Below, piece by piece: positions 1 through 8,172 of a stretch of DNA of 46,870 bases. The stretch is from NCBI GenBank assembly GCA_040755615.1, contig JBFMAL010000023.1, forward strand, positions 1-46,870, written 5' to 3'. A model generated the notes under the pieces. The model searched no databases and was not told the DNA's origin. It saw only the letters and a program-made list of their open reading frames with translations. Every line of letters begins with the position of its first letter. The first letter of the stretch is position 1. Both the position numbers and the translations under genes were made by a program. This DNA comes from DYEP01 sp040755615 (GTDB taxonomy: Bacteria > Bacillota > Sulfobacillia > DUSP01 > DYEP01).

Positions 1-100
1 TCTTGTGCTTTACCTTGCCATTTTCACGGTAAGTCTTTCGAAGCAATACTGCGGTGTATACCTTGCCTTTATAGGGCCTGCGGACCTCCTCGATGAACAT
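1..100 (-). CDS. N-terminus of an IS1634-type transposase, partial at the left edge
   Basis: A reading frame starts at an ATG (base 100 reading down) and is still open at base 1, giving 33 residues that begin MFIEEVRRPYKGKVY and continue to TYRENGKVKHK. The pattern of a short beta-rich start followed by YREnGKVKhK is typical of the N-terminus of IS4/IS1634-superfamily DDE transposases. An upstream GAGGTGAT can serve as ribosome binding site. Only the first few percent of the protein is visible, so whether the element is intact cannot be judged. It is followed at 219-1269 by other pieces of IS1634-type transposases. Confidence 0.55.
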   Translation of the reverse strand, partial: MFIEEVRRPYKGKVYTAVLLRKTYRENGKVKHK

Positions 101-189
101 GGCTACATCACCTCGCTATCTATATTCTACATTGCATGCCATAATCCCTCCTTTATGACATAATCTTAATGGCTACATTTTTCACACAA

Positions 190-232
190 TAATGGCCTCC
201 AAGCCCGTAATCACGCGGTTAGGAGGCCATTA
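190..232. repeat. 11-bp inverted repeat with 21-base loop
   Basis: Bases 190-200 (TAATGGCCTCC) are perfectly complementary to 222-232 (GGAGGCCATTA). The repeat sits exactly where the truncated transposase at 219-431 loses family similarity, so it may be an insertion-sequence end or a terminator-like hairpin. There is no clear U-tract on either strand. Confidence 0.5.
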
Positions 233-431
233 CAAAGGTGAACTTCCGACTAACCCTTTCCGCGAAACGTCCCAGGGATCTGATGAGAACCTCAATGTTA
301 CCGCTGGCTCGCAGGTGATCTAGCCGGCCCAGGGTTCCCACCACTCTTTGGCGACTCTTTTTCCCCTCGCGCCGGTTCTCGACCACCTGGAGGTACTGAT
401 AATCACCGACTCGCTTTATGCGAACGAACAT
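219..431 (-). pseudogene. IS1634-type transposase, N-terminal fragment
   Basis: From an ATG at 431 reading down, the protein starts MFVRIKRVGDYQYLQVVENR and continues with a VVGTLGRLDHL segment. This is the classic start of IS1634-family transposases (substrate-binding region before the DDE domain). After about 60 residues similarity ends, and a stop follows at 219 inside the inverted repeat 190-232, so the DDE catalytic domain is missing. Fragments of the catalytic part lie at 604-1269 but in the wrong order and partly on the other strand, so this is a remnant and not an active gene. Confidence 0.7.
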
Positions 432-603
432 CGGGGCGACCTCATTTATCACCCTAATTATGACATACCACACCCTGGCTAGTCAAAATTCTTCTGGCAT
501 TTATTTGGCACCGCCTTTTCGTCCACCCAAGAAAACGAAACGCTTAGAACAGGCATTTTGTTTCTATCTATGCCTGAAAAGCAGGGTTTACTGTAGAAGA
601 TGA

Positions 604-900
604 GGCAGGGACATTACTTGCCATCGTCAACAGCAGCGGTTTAGCGAGGAAGTGATAGATGGGCTTGAAGAGCGGGGTATGGAATACATCCTCGGTGCGA
701 AGTCGCGCCTGGTGAAAGAGGTACGAGAAGAGGTACTCTCCAGGGCTGGACGGTATCGGGCCGTTGACGACAAAGAGGTGTTTGTTGGACAACGGCGTTA
801 CGTGGTCTGCTATAACCCATTGGAAGCCCAGAAGGGATCGGGAGGCCATCCTGGTGGCGCTGGAAGAGCAACTGAAGAGGATCGGTAATAGAGCCTTCAC
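604..900 (+). pseudogene. IS1634-type transposase, central fragment in inverted orientation
   Basis: The plus strand encodes a central to C-terminal transposase stretch: EERGMEYILGAKSRLVKEV, then RRYVVCYNPLEAQK, then REAILVALEEQLKRIG. It is typical of the region after the second catalytic Asp in IS1634 transposases. The frame shifts near base 830 between NPLEAQK and DREAILVAL. The fragment abuts, near base 886, another transposase piece on the opposite strand (886-1269). In an intact element the two pieces would follow each other on one strand, so an inversion or a composite of two copies has occurred here. Confidence 0.65.
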
Positions 901-1269
901 GTCCGTTTGGTTACCGGGTAACACCTCGCAGCTTACCGGCCGGCCATCCTGGGTTAGCAGGGCTCTCACCACAACCTGACGATGGTCGCTTCGACCATGC
1001 TTAGAGTGCCCCAACTGTCCCAGGGTTTCCCCACCCTTACCTTCAAAGTACAAGCTCGTTGTGTCAAAGAACACCAGCGATAACTCAGTGAACAGGTCCC
1101 GGTGGGTATAAAACAGGCCCTCTTCGACCAGGTCCTTTTCCTCCCCAAGCCAGCGCATGGCTCTATACACATGATGGAGCTGTACATCTTCGGCTCCCGA
1201 TATCCAAGTGCCGGACCTCCACCGCATCCCCTGGCGGTCTGACCCCGACTCAAACAGGCGGTGTAGCAC
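886..1269 (-). pseudogene. IS1634-type transposase, DDE-domain start fragment
   Basis: Reading down from 1269 the frame gives LHRLFESGSDRQGMRW, then a stretch ending RDLFTELSLVFFDTTSLYFEG, then EVLPGNQTDVKALLPI. The LSLVFFDTTSLYFEG motif carries the first catalytic Asp of IS1634-type DDE transposases, and EVLPGN is the conserved segment before the second. Similarity ends at about 886, where the plus-strand fragment begins. The frame stays open to 568 only by reading antisense through that other fragment. No intact start or C-terminus is present, so this is a remnant. Confidence 0.7.
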
Positions 1270-1725
1270 TGTTATGAAGATGGCGGGTTTTAAAAAGGCC
1301 TGCTTCCTTAACCGGAACAGGTCTTTTTATTGTCTTTTCCCGTTCGAAACTGTAAAAGCTAACGATTTGCTAGTTTCTCCACTTTTGGCAATTTAAAATT
1401 CCCCACCCTGAGCAATGTGTAGCCAAAGCCACCCCCTCGGTCAAAGCAACCGCTAACCTTTGAAGCGGTTAGAGCATTAGCCGCGGGTAAAATCACTCCC
1501 GCCGACATCGTTAACATCTTTGAAGGTAAAAGCGTCACTTCTGGAATTCAGAGCTTTTACAGCGAGTTGCCGGATGACTATGCCTTGTCTATTGGTTACG
1601 GACAGTAGTGTCTGGTAGAATGGTGTAAAAAGAGGCCCAGAGAGGAAGCTGAAGGAGGAAAGGCCACCCTCTCCCTGGTAGATGGAGAGGTGGAAGTACC
1701 CATATTGACCAAGAGGGATGAGAGG
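1270..1725. other. Intergenic stretch with one unassigned open frame
   Basis: No recognisable gene. An open frame without a usual start codon runs on the plus strand from 1423 to a TAG at 1606-1608; it reads PLTFEAVRALAAGKITPAD and then NIFEGKSVTSGIQSF. It looks like real former coding sequence, but I cannot assign a family. The interval between it and the mutator-type fragment at 1726 could contain that element's left end. Confidence 0.35.
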
Positions 1726-1930
1726 ATGGGCGAATACAAGATTACAATAGACGAGGCGGTAATGCAGTAATTATTTGCCCGTGACAATGGGTTAGCCACC
1801 TTGGTAGAGCAGGTGGTCAATCAGGTGTTGGAAGCCCAGGCTGCTGAGCATCTGAAGGCAGGTCGTTACGAGAGGAATCAGCAGCGCGAGGGCTACCGGA
1901 ACGGGTATACTGGCTCCTCGGGGTGCGGAC
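1726..1930 (+). pseudogene. IS256/mutator-type transposase, N-terminal fragment with an in-frame stop
   Basis: From ATG 1726 the frame reads MGEYKITIDEAVMQ, then TAA at 1768-1770, then continues in the same frame with LFARDNGLATLVEQVVNQVL, EAQAAEHLKAGRYERN and QREGYRNGYTG. This is the standard N-terminus of IS256-family (mutator) transposases: a conserved EAQ..EHL.A.RYER segment followed by GYRNGY. The in-frame stop and the loss of similarity after GYTGS near 1920 show that it is dead. The DDE domain is absent from the window. Confidence 0.7.
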
Positions 1931-2374
1931 CCCTGCCTGAGTTTGGGTATCTTCAGCGTCACTTCACCCACCCCGGTTACCAGGGCTCAGCGTTGAGCCG
2001 TTCCGGTATGTGACCCTCAACGACATCGGCTCAAAACTTACCGGCGCCTATCTTCTCTGCGGCCCATTTCGATCAGCGCTTGAGCCCACTATCCCAATGG
2101 TTTCCTTCAGACTACAATTCCGGCCTCGTATTGCCTCCAAATGCGACAGATCTGATCGGCAGATGCCTCTGTTGGCTCTTTCCCTCAGAAGTCGGATTGC
2201 TTCGAGCTCCGAAAGGAACCACTGGCGGCTGCTCATGTCAATCCCCTCCCCGGGGAATTTCCACCATGGACTAAGACTCTAACCCATGGACCACTTACAT
2301 CAGAGTTTGCGACACTATTTGGCACAGAATTACAAAATGTGTCTTTTTTTGTAGAAGACATCTTTCGGATGATG
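1931..2374. other. Degenerate mobile-element flank, no supported gene
   Basis: Short open frames on both strands show no recognisable family. A minus-strand frame at 2236-2048 starts with ATG behind GGGGAGGGGATTGAC, an excellent ribosome binding site, and reads MSSRQWFLSELEAIRLLRE before losing character. It might be the start of another transposase or regulator but is only 62 residues long. A short inverted motif (CCATGGAC / GTCCATGG) occurs at about 2267-2290. Confidence 0.3.
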
Positions 2375-2380
2375 TATAAT
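2375..2380 (+). promoter_or_regulatory. Candidate -10 element upstream of the riboswitch
   Basis: A perfect TATAAT preceded by TG lies in an AT-rich patch following a run of T. No convincing -35 box is at the ideal distance. It would place the transcript start roughly 140 bases before the c-di-GMP aptamer; a closer promoter may exist. Confidence 0.3.
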
Positions 2381-2524
2381 AGCTCACAAGTGGCAAGTTT
2401 TGCTATGTACCGTGTTGGCAGGAATCGGAGAAGCCCAGAAAGGCAGGGGTTGATACAGGCGGATTGGCGGGTGGAACAATCCTTGGCTGCCCGCCAGGTA
2501 CAATGTTCAGTTTTCAAGACGTTG

Positions 2525-2598
2525 TCAGACGGGCAAACCTGCCGAAAGGCAGGGACGCGAAGCTATGGATCTAAGGCGTCAGGCTAGGATTGCCAGGC
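2525..2598 (+). promoter_or_regulatory. Cyclic-di-GMP-I (GEMM-I) riboswitch aptamer
   Basis: The RNA would contain the GEMM-I signature in order. GGGCAAACC lies at 2531-2539. A perfect six-base-pair P2 hairpin is capped by a GAAA tetraloop (2538-2543 with 2548-2553, tetraloop 2544-2547). The conserved GGGACGC.AAGC follows at 2552-2563, a CTAAGG/GGCTAGG receptor-side arm at 2571-2588, and a closing TTGCC at 2590-2594 that pairs with GGCAA at 2532-2536 to form P1. The motif senses c-di-GMP in known examples. An intrinsic terminator follows directly at 2595-2636, and the next gene (2710) encodes a GGDEF/HD-GYP c-di-GMP enzyme, which fits the assignment. Whether the switch is ON or OFF cannot be read off the sequence. 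Confidence 0.85.
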
Positions 2599-2636
2599 TA
2601 CAGGCATATGACAATGCCTGTCGGCCTTTTCTTTTT
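2595..2636 (+). terminator. Intrinsic terminator, likely expression platform of the riboswitch
   Basis: ACAGGCAT (2600-2607) pairs with ATGCCTGT (2614-2621) around a six-base loop. The stem can be extended by GGC/GCC after a small internal loop and is followed by TTTTCTTTTT. It starts one base after the P1 strand of the aptamer and lies upstream of the gene at 2710, the arrangement expected for a transcription-attenuating riboswitch. Confidence 0.75.
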
Positions 2637-2709
2637 GCGCCGCTTACCCAAGCAGTAGAGCAGATTCAAGTGCAATATGGCAGGGTTCATGTGAGGTGAT
2701 TGAACGGCT

Positions 2710-4908
2710 ATGGAACTTCCCGCCGAGCATGGTGCACTCACAAGAATTGAGAGTCTTGATAAACTGAAGAAGGTTCTGGACAGTATCAGTGCCATCATTT
2801 TCATCATAGACAGCGAAAGTCGGGATATACTTTTTGCAAATCAACACACCGCGGAAACATGGGGGAATATTGCCGGGAAGAAATGCTGGCAGGTGATGGG
2901 AGGAGGGCGTACCAGGCCGTGTGACCTTTGCGCCGATGGACAGCTGATGGAAACAGCCGGTTCTTTGCCGGGCAAATGTGTCAGCGATTCTTTCTGCGAG
3001 AAAACCGGCAGATGGTACGAGTGTCGCAGTCTGGCCACATGGTGGGTCGAGGGGCGCATGATCCGCCTTGGGATCGCTCACGACATTACTGACCGCAGAC
3101 AAGCGGAGGAGCGCTTGAGCGAAAGCGAAGGGCGTTATCGGGCTCTGGTGGAGACTCAGATGGAGGGCTTATGCAGGTGGCTTCCCGACACCACCTTAAC
3201 CTTTGTTAACAAAGCATATTGCGATTTCTACGGAAAAGACGCTTCTTCGCTGCTTGGTACCAGCTGGCTGGAGCTGGTACCGGAAGCAGCGCGCAAGACT
3301 GTAAAGGCCATGTGCGAGAACCTGGTCGCTAACCCGAGATTACTCTCATATGAGCATCCGGTGGTAGGCCATGACGGGAACATCTACTGGCAGCACCGGA
3401 CTGATTGCCCCATATTTGACAAGAGCGGTAATCTGGTTGAGTTCCAGTCTGTGGGACGCAATATCACGGATCGGAAGGAGGCTGAGGAGAGGCTCCGGAT
3501 AAGTGAGGCGCGCTGGCAGTTTGCGCTGGAAGGTGCTGGTGATGGAGTATGGGACTGGAACCTAACCACCAACCAAGTGTTTTACTCCTCCCAGTGGAAG
3601 ACCATACTAGGCTACTCTGATGATGAAATTGGCAACACCATTGACGAGTGGGCTTTGCGCATTCACCCGGAAGATAAAGAACGCTGGTATGAAGACCTCA
3701 AGAAGCATTTCCGGGGCGACACGAAGGTTTTCCTTAACGAGCACCGGATCCTCTGCAAGGATGGTACATATAAATGGATGCTCGACCGCGGGAAAGTGGT
3801 CGAGAGGGGGCACGACGGAGAACCCCTCCGCGTGATAGGGACGTGTTCAGACATCACCGAGCATAAGCGCTATGAGGAACAACTTAAGTACTTGAGTCTG
3901 CACGACCGGCTGACTGGCCTCTACAACCGCACGTTTTTTGAGGAGGAGTTACGACGCCTGGTGAAATGCAGAGAATACCCAATCAGCATACTGTCCATCG
4001 ACGTAAACGGACTCAAGTTCATTAACGACACTCTTGGGTACGAACGGGGTGACGAACTGCTCAGGTCATGCGCTGGGATCCTCAGACAATCTCTCCGGGG
4101 GTACGACATCGTCGCAAGGGTCGGGGGAGATGAGTTCGCCGCCATCTTGTGCCGCACAGATGAAAAAGCCGGGCAGCGAATCGCGGATCGGATATGCAGT
4201 AACGTGAACCTTTATAACACCGAACACGTTGACCTGCATCTCAGCATCTCAATGGGTGTCGCCACCGCCGACCCTGAAGGTGCATCGCTGCAGGAGGCAT
4301 ACAAGAAAGCGGAAGAGCTCATGTACCGGGATAAACTGAGGCACAGCGCCAGTACGAAAAGCCAGATCGTCAGTACTGTCATGGCCACTTTGGCCGAGAG
4401 GGATTTCATCACTGAGGGACATGCCCAGAGATTGAGTGAACTCTGTCTGCTGCTCGGTCAAAAGATTGGCCTTTCCCCCCGCCAGCTCAATGACCTGGCC
4501 TTGCTCGCACAGGTGCATGATTTGGGCAAGGTCGGCATACCGGACTCAATCCTGTTCAAGAAGGGTCCCTTGGCAAACGAGGAATGGAAGATCATGCACC
4601 AGCACCCGGAGAAGGGCTACCGTATCGCCAGTTGCTCGCACGACCTGGCGGGGGTGGCGGACCTTATTCTCAAGCACCATGAAAGGTGGGACGGTACTGG
4701 CTACCCGCTGGGGCTCAAGGGAGAAGAAATACCCATCGAATGCCGTATACTCGCAATTGTTGATGCCTTTGACGCAATGACCAGTGATCGTCCTTACCGC
4801 AAAGCGAAGAGCAAAGAGGAGGCTATCAGCGAGCTCAAGAGATGCTCCGGGAGCCAGTTCGACCCGGTGCTCGTAAAGGCGTTCATCTCGCTCACGACGG
4901 AGATATAA
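2710..4908 (+). CDS. PAS-PAS-PAS-GGDEF-HD-GYP c-di-GMP turnover protein
   Basis: The 732-residue protein has three PAS domains (about 18-130, 135-258, 265-388), a GGDEF diguanylate cyclase domain (about 392-550) and an HD-GYP phosphodiesterase domain (about 555-732). The cyclase active site GGDEF is at 472-476 with metal-binding Asp441 in SIDVNG. An inhibitory I-site RGYD sits at 463-466, five residues upstream. The phosphodiesterase has HD at 603-604 in VHDLGKVGIPD and the GYP motif at 664-666 in HHERWDGTGYP. Both catalytic sets look intact, so it may make and degrade c-di-GMP. No membrane segment or signal peptide is seen, so it is cytoplasmic. The first PAS has a cysteine cluster (C59, C71, C74), which might bind a metal or cofactor. 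Start: ATG behind GAGGTGAT. The c-di-GMP-I riboswitch and terminator upstream imply control by its own product. Confidence 0.93.
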   Translation: MELPAEHGALTRIESLDKLKKVLDSISAIIFIIDSESRDILFANQHTAETWGNIAGKKCWQVMGGGRTRPCDLCADGQLMETAGSLPGKCVSDSFCEKTGRWYECRSLATWWVEGRMIRLGIAHDITDRRQAEERLSESEGRYRALVETQMEGLCRWLPDTTLTFVNKAYCDFYGKDASSLLGTSWLELVPEAARKTVKAMCENLVANPRLLSYEHPVVGHDGNIYWQHRTDCPIFDKSGNLVEFQSVGRNITDRKEAEERLRISEARWQFALEGAGDGVWDWNLTTNQVFYSSQWKTILGYSDDEIGNTIDEWALRIHPEDKERWYEDLKKHFRGDTKVFLNEHRILCKDGTYKWMLDRGKVVERGHDGEPLRVIGTCSDITEHKRYEEQLKYLSLHDRLTGLYNRTFFEEELRRLVKCREYPISILSIDVNGLKFINDTLGYERGDELLRSCAGILRQSLRGYDIVARVGGDEFAAILCRTDEKAGQRIADRICSNVNLYNTEHVDLHLSISMGVATADPEGASLQEAYKKAEELMYRDKLRHSASTKSQIVSTVMATLAERDFITEGHAQRLSELCLLLGQKIGLSPRQLNDLALLAQVHDLGKVGIPDSILFKKGPLANEEWKIMHQHPEKGYRIASCSHDLAGVADLILKHHERWDGTGYPLGLKGEEIPIECRILAIVDAFDAMTSDRPYRKAKSKEEAISELKRCSGSQFDPVLVKAFISLTTEI

Positions 4909-5298
4909 TCGCCCAGGACAGGACAAAGACCTGTCAGGCGTAATCACAAAATGACAAGTGAGTCAGAAAACTCTTCCTCTTCTTGAGCTTCCGCAAATGG
5001 GTCCGTCTACGCTTGGTGGATGTATGCGGGTGCTCATCGTGCGCGCAGCCGGCCTTTGCGTTTCTGGCTGTGGCGCCTTGCGCGGATACCCGGGATAGAC
5101 AAAAAATCCTCTATTGGGTCCCCTTTTCGTACCAGCCTGCTGTTGGCGATTTCACAGAGGTTTTCCCGTGCAAGAGGGGAAGTTATACGTACAGATGTGA
5201 CCGGTGCCTGATCACTCATCGGCAAGGACCGGGATTTCCGGGGAATGTACCCTTTTATTAGTCTTTTGACTTAATCGCCCGAAGGAGGAAGCAAAGCT
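4909..5298. other. Intergenic region without a supported gene
   Basis: About 390 bases. A weak hairpin (GACAGG/CCTGTC at about 4917-4935) follows the GGDEF gene but lacks a U-tract. A plus-strand frame at 5020-5211 has no ribosome binding site and no recognisable family. The 3' end carries the GAAGGAGGAAG ribosome binding site of the ABC ATPase. Confidence 0.4.
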
Positions 5299-6150
5299 GT
5301 GTTTCAAATCTCAAACCTAAGGTTCAGGTATCCCCGGGCAAAAGAGGATACCATCCGGGGCATCTCCTTTGAGTTCAGGGAAGGCGAGATCTTTGGCTTC
5401 CTAGGCCCGTCGGGTGCCGGGAAATCAACGACTCAGAAGATCATGACCAAGATACTCAAAGGTTTTGAGGGGCAGATCCTGTACCGGGGGAGGGATCTGA
5501 ACGCCTGCGGCCGGGAAATCTTCAACGACATAGGCGTCGGTTTTGAGGTACCGGTCCATTTCTCCAAATTGACGGCGATGGAGAACATCGACTTCTACAA
5601 ACGACTTTACCGCTGCAGTGCAGATGTGGAATGGCTGCTTAAGAGAGTAGGGCTCTGGGATGACCGCAATAAGAAAGTGGCCGAATTCTCCCAGGGCATG
5701 AAGATCCGGTTGAACTTCGTTCGCGCCTTGCTGAATGATCCGAAGGTGCTTTTCCTCGATGAGCCTACGAACGGCCTCGATCCAAAGAACGCGAGGATAA
5801 TAAAAGATATGATACTGGAGTTCAAGCAGTCCGGAGGGACTGTATTCCTGACCACTCATATGATGCACGACGCTGATGAGCTTTGTGACCGGATAGCATT
5901 TATCGTTAACGGAGAAATCCGGGAGATCGACTCGCCGAAGAACTTGAAACTGCGCTTTGGTAGACGGGTCGTTGAAGTCGAGTACAGGGACGGCGAGACG
6001 AAGAAAGCTATGTTCAACATGGACGGCCTCGGATTTAACGAGCAATTCCTCGATATTATCCGGAACAAGGAACTTGTGACCATGCACAGCGGGGAGACTA
6101 CCCTGGATGACATATTCATCAAGGTGACAGGGGTGAAGCTGCATGAATAG
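5299..6150 (+). CDS. ABC exporter ATP-binding protein (fluoroquinolone-export-like)
   Basis: The 283-residue cytoplasmic ATPase hydrolyses ATP to drive the two membrane proteins encoded next. Visible motifs are Walker A GPSGAGKST (near 38-46), signature EFSQGMKIRL (a variant of LSGGQ), Walker B VLFLDEPTNGLDP and the H-loop in FLTTHMMHDAD. The C-terminal 60-70 residues follow the DrrA/NatA-type export ATPase layout. Start is GTG behind GAAGGAGGAAG at 5281-5291. The gene overlaps the next by 8 bases, so the three genes form an operon. The pair of roughly 240-residue permeases recalls the Rv2686c-Rv2688c fluoroquinolone export system, but the substrate is not shown by the sequence. Confidence 0.88.
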   Translation: MFQISNLRFRYPRAKEDTIRGISFEFREGEIFGFLGPSGAGKSTTQKIMTKILKGFEGQILYRGRDLNACGREIFNDIGVGFEVPVHFSKLTAMENIDFYKRLYRCSADVEWLLKRVGLWDDRNKKVAEFSQGMKIRLNFVRALLNDPKVLFLDEPTNGLDPKNARIIKDMILEFKQSGGTVFLTTHMMHDADELCDRIAFIVNGEIREIDSPKNLKLRFGRRVVEVEYRDGETKKAMFNMDGLGFNEQFLDIIRNKELVTMHSGETTLDDIFIKVTGVKLHE

Positions 6151-6868
6151 GCTTTTGCTGCTTTACGCTGGAGAAGTCACGAGAATGAGGAAGTACGGTA
6201 TCACCCTGGCAAGTCTCGGCGTGGCGGTATTATGGGTGCTTCTGTTACACTTCTCTGAGCTCCAGGATATAAGCGGCATTTTCCCGCTGGTACTGTTCGT
6301 AGACACCACTTTGATGTCTGTGCTCTTGGTCGGAGTATCAATGACGTTCGAGAAACAGGAAAACAGCATAAAGTCCATGCTCGTACTCCCGATAAGCAAG
6401 GACGATTATCTCCTGTCCAAAAGTCTCAGCACCGTCACATCGTCCATCACTACCTTGCTCCTTCTTCTTGTTTACGGCTTTTTGATGAAAGGCTTGCGGG
6501 TGAACATCGTCGGCATGTTTGGGGCTGTATTGCTAGTTTCGTTCGTGTTCTCCCAGCTCGGGGTACTGCTCACGTACAGTTCCAAGGATTTTACCTCTCT
6601 GCTTACCTCGATGTTCAAGTTCACCCTATTGCTTACTATCCCTACCGTCCTTCAATTCCTCAAGATATTCGAGGCTGACTGGTTTGGCTATCTTCAATAC
6701 TTGAACCCGACAAAGAATGCTCTGGTACTTCTGCTTGCACCGGCAATTGCAGTGGAAGCTAAAGATCTGTTGATCGCCATCATTTACCTCGCCGTGCTGG
6801 GTATGCTCTCGTTCATCGCAGCGAGGAGAGCTTTTGACGGCTACGCAATGAAAGAGAGTGGGTGTTAA
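6143..6868 (+). CDS. ABC exporter permease subunit 1
   Basis: The 241-residue integral membrane protein has about six hydrophobic segments: around 20-37, 45-63, 95-112, 120-140, 150-170 and 205-225. The first is preceded by a short charged N-terminus, MNRLLLLYAGEVTRMRKYG. It is the ABC-2 type export permease expected to dimerise with the product of the next gene. The ATG lies inside the end of the ATPase gene (8-base overlap), showing translational coupling. Similar permeases are annotated as fluoroquinolone transport permeases in Firmicutes; here the drug specificity is inference only. Confidence 0.8.
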   Translation: MNRLLLLYAGEVTRMRKYGITLASLGVAVLWVLLLHFSELQDISGIFPLVLFVDTTLMSVLLVGVSMTFEKQENSIKSMLVLPISKDDYLLSKSLSTVTSSITTLLLLLVYGFLMKGLRVNIVGMFGAVLLVSFVFSQLGVLLTYSSKDFTSLLTSMFKFTLLLTIPTVLQFLKIFEADWFGYLQYLNPTKNALVLLLAPAIAVEAKDLLIAIIYLAVLGMLSFIAARRAFDGYAMKESGC

Positions 6869-6869
6869 C

Positions 6870-7592
6870 ATGTTTTACCTGACCTATGCGGCATATGAGC
6901 TAAAGAAATGGACTCGTGACTCTCTGACTGCGTTTATGCTTATTTATCCTCTGATGTTCGGTGCGATCGGGAGGTACCTAGTGCCTGTTGCGGAGGAGCA
7001 GCTGGGTTTTGGCCTCGGACCCTACTATCACGTAATACTCGCAGTGATCGCCCTGGCAACAGCGAAAGTTACGGGTACCCTCGCTGCCTTCTCCATACTG
7101 GATGACAGGGATGATAGGGTATTTTACGCCGTAAACGTGGCTCCGCTCAGTTTGTTTGCATTTATCAGTGTTAAGCTCTTGCTGGTCTACGTATTCAGCG
7201 CTGCAGGTACGGCCTTTGTTATATGGTTTTCCAACTTGGCCAGTCTCCCGGTAGCCGTCATACTCCCCGTCTCGATGATCGCAGCGCTGGCGGCACCGCT
7301 GTTTGCCCTGCTCATCAACTGCCTTGCATCCAATAAGGTCGAGGGTTTTGCCGCTTTGAAGAGCCTGAACGCGCTCATCGTGTTTCCTGTGGTATCACTA
7401 TTCTTCCAGGATGCCAGGGAGTTCATATATGCGTTCGAACCGGGTTTCTGGCCGGCGAAAGCGCTCAGCCTTGCCGTGATCGGCAAAGATGTCTACCAGC
7501 TTTCGTACAGCGCCTACCTGTCCATCGGGCTTATGTACGCCGTTGCGCTGAATCTGTTGGCGTACAGACTCTTTAAGAAAAAGGTAGGGTAG
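6870..7592 (+). CDS. ABC exporter permease subunit 2
   Basis: The roughly 240-residue membrane protein has about six hydrophobic helices, starting MFYLTYAAYELKKWTRDS. The amphipathic start followed by a first helix resembles the second permease of Rv2686c/2687c-like exporters. I prefer ATG 6870, one base after the preceding stop (TAA 6866-6868). A GTG in the same frame at 6858 would overlap the upstream gene and add four residues. The ATPase and both permeases are co-oriented and essentially without gaps. No gene for an accessory membrane-fusion protein is present, as usual for ABC-2 exporters of Gram-positive bacteria. Confidence 0.8.
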   Translation: MFYLTYAAYELKKWTRDSLTAFMLIYPLMFGAIGRYLVPVAEEQLGFGLGPYYHVILAVIALATAKVTGTLAAFSILDDRDDRVFYAVNVAPLSLFAFISVKLLLVYVFSAAGTAFVIWFSNLASLPVAVILPVSMIAALAAPLFALLINCLASNKVEGFAALKSLNALIVFPVVSLFFQDAREFIYAFEPGFWPAKALSLAVIGKDVYQLSYSAYLSIGLMYAVALNLLAYRLFKKKVG

Positions 7593-7615
7593 CCAGCTGG
7601 GAAGGGAGTGATGCA

Positions 7616-8147
7616 TGGTGATTAGCATTTTGCCTCCGCGAAACGCTTGCGACAGGGAATGGCTCGCTTCTGTATGGGCTGAGAGATGGGACGGCCGCCT
7701 ATGGTCGTCAAGGCCAGGAGATATTGTCTGGAGGATATGGCGGCCCTTATCGGCTGGGATGAAGGTCGGAAGATAGGCGCGGCAACCTTTCACATAGCAG
7801 AGAGCAGCTGCCAGCTCGTGAGTATCGATGCCTTCTCCCGCGGACAAAGCGTCGGTTCTGCGCTGCTCGCCGCCGTCGAAGACGCAGCCACGTGGCCGGC
7901 TGCCGGAGAGTAAGGTTGGGCACATCTAACGACAACCTGGGCGCAGTTTTACCAGCGTCGCGGCTATCGGCTTATCGCCGTATATCCCGGAGCCATCGAT
8001 CAGGCAAGGCTCCTAAAGCCGACTATTCCCGAAGTGGGGTGTTATGGTATCTCCGTCCGCGACGAGATCAAGGTCATGGAGGTTGTTGCCAACACTCAAG
8101 AATCAGGTTTTGCGCCGCGAGATCTTGTCGGTGGGGTTTGGTACTGA
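7616..8147 (+). pseudogene. GNAT acetyltransferase, disrupted by frameshifts
   Basis: Read across three frames the region encodes a complete GNAT protein. The pieces are SILPPRNACDREWLASVWAE, then RKIGAATFHIAESSCQLVSI with the acetyl-CoA-binding region RGQSVGSALLAAVEDAA, then GTSNDNLGA, then QFYQRRGYRLIAVYPGAIDQ and KPTIPEVGCYGI. Frames change at about 7690, 7885 and 7945, and the last frame ends at TGA 8145-8147. GTSNDN..A.FYQRRG is a hallmark of this GNAT subfamily. Three separate frame changes make a sequencing error unlikely, so this is probably a decaying gene. It follows the exporter operon by 23 bases. Confidence 0.75.
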
Positions 8148-8172
8148 ACCATTTGGTTGAAGGAGTGAAAAC

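Noticed and set aside
5020..5211. 63-codon frame between the GGDEF gene and the ABC exporter
   Set aside because: No ribosome binding site, no recognised family and a competing antisense frame over the same bases.
5425..6144. 239-codon open frame antisense to the ABC ATPase
   Set aside because: The plus-strand frame has all ABC motifs; the antisense frame has no family features.
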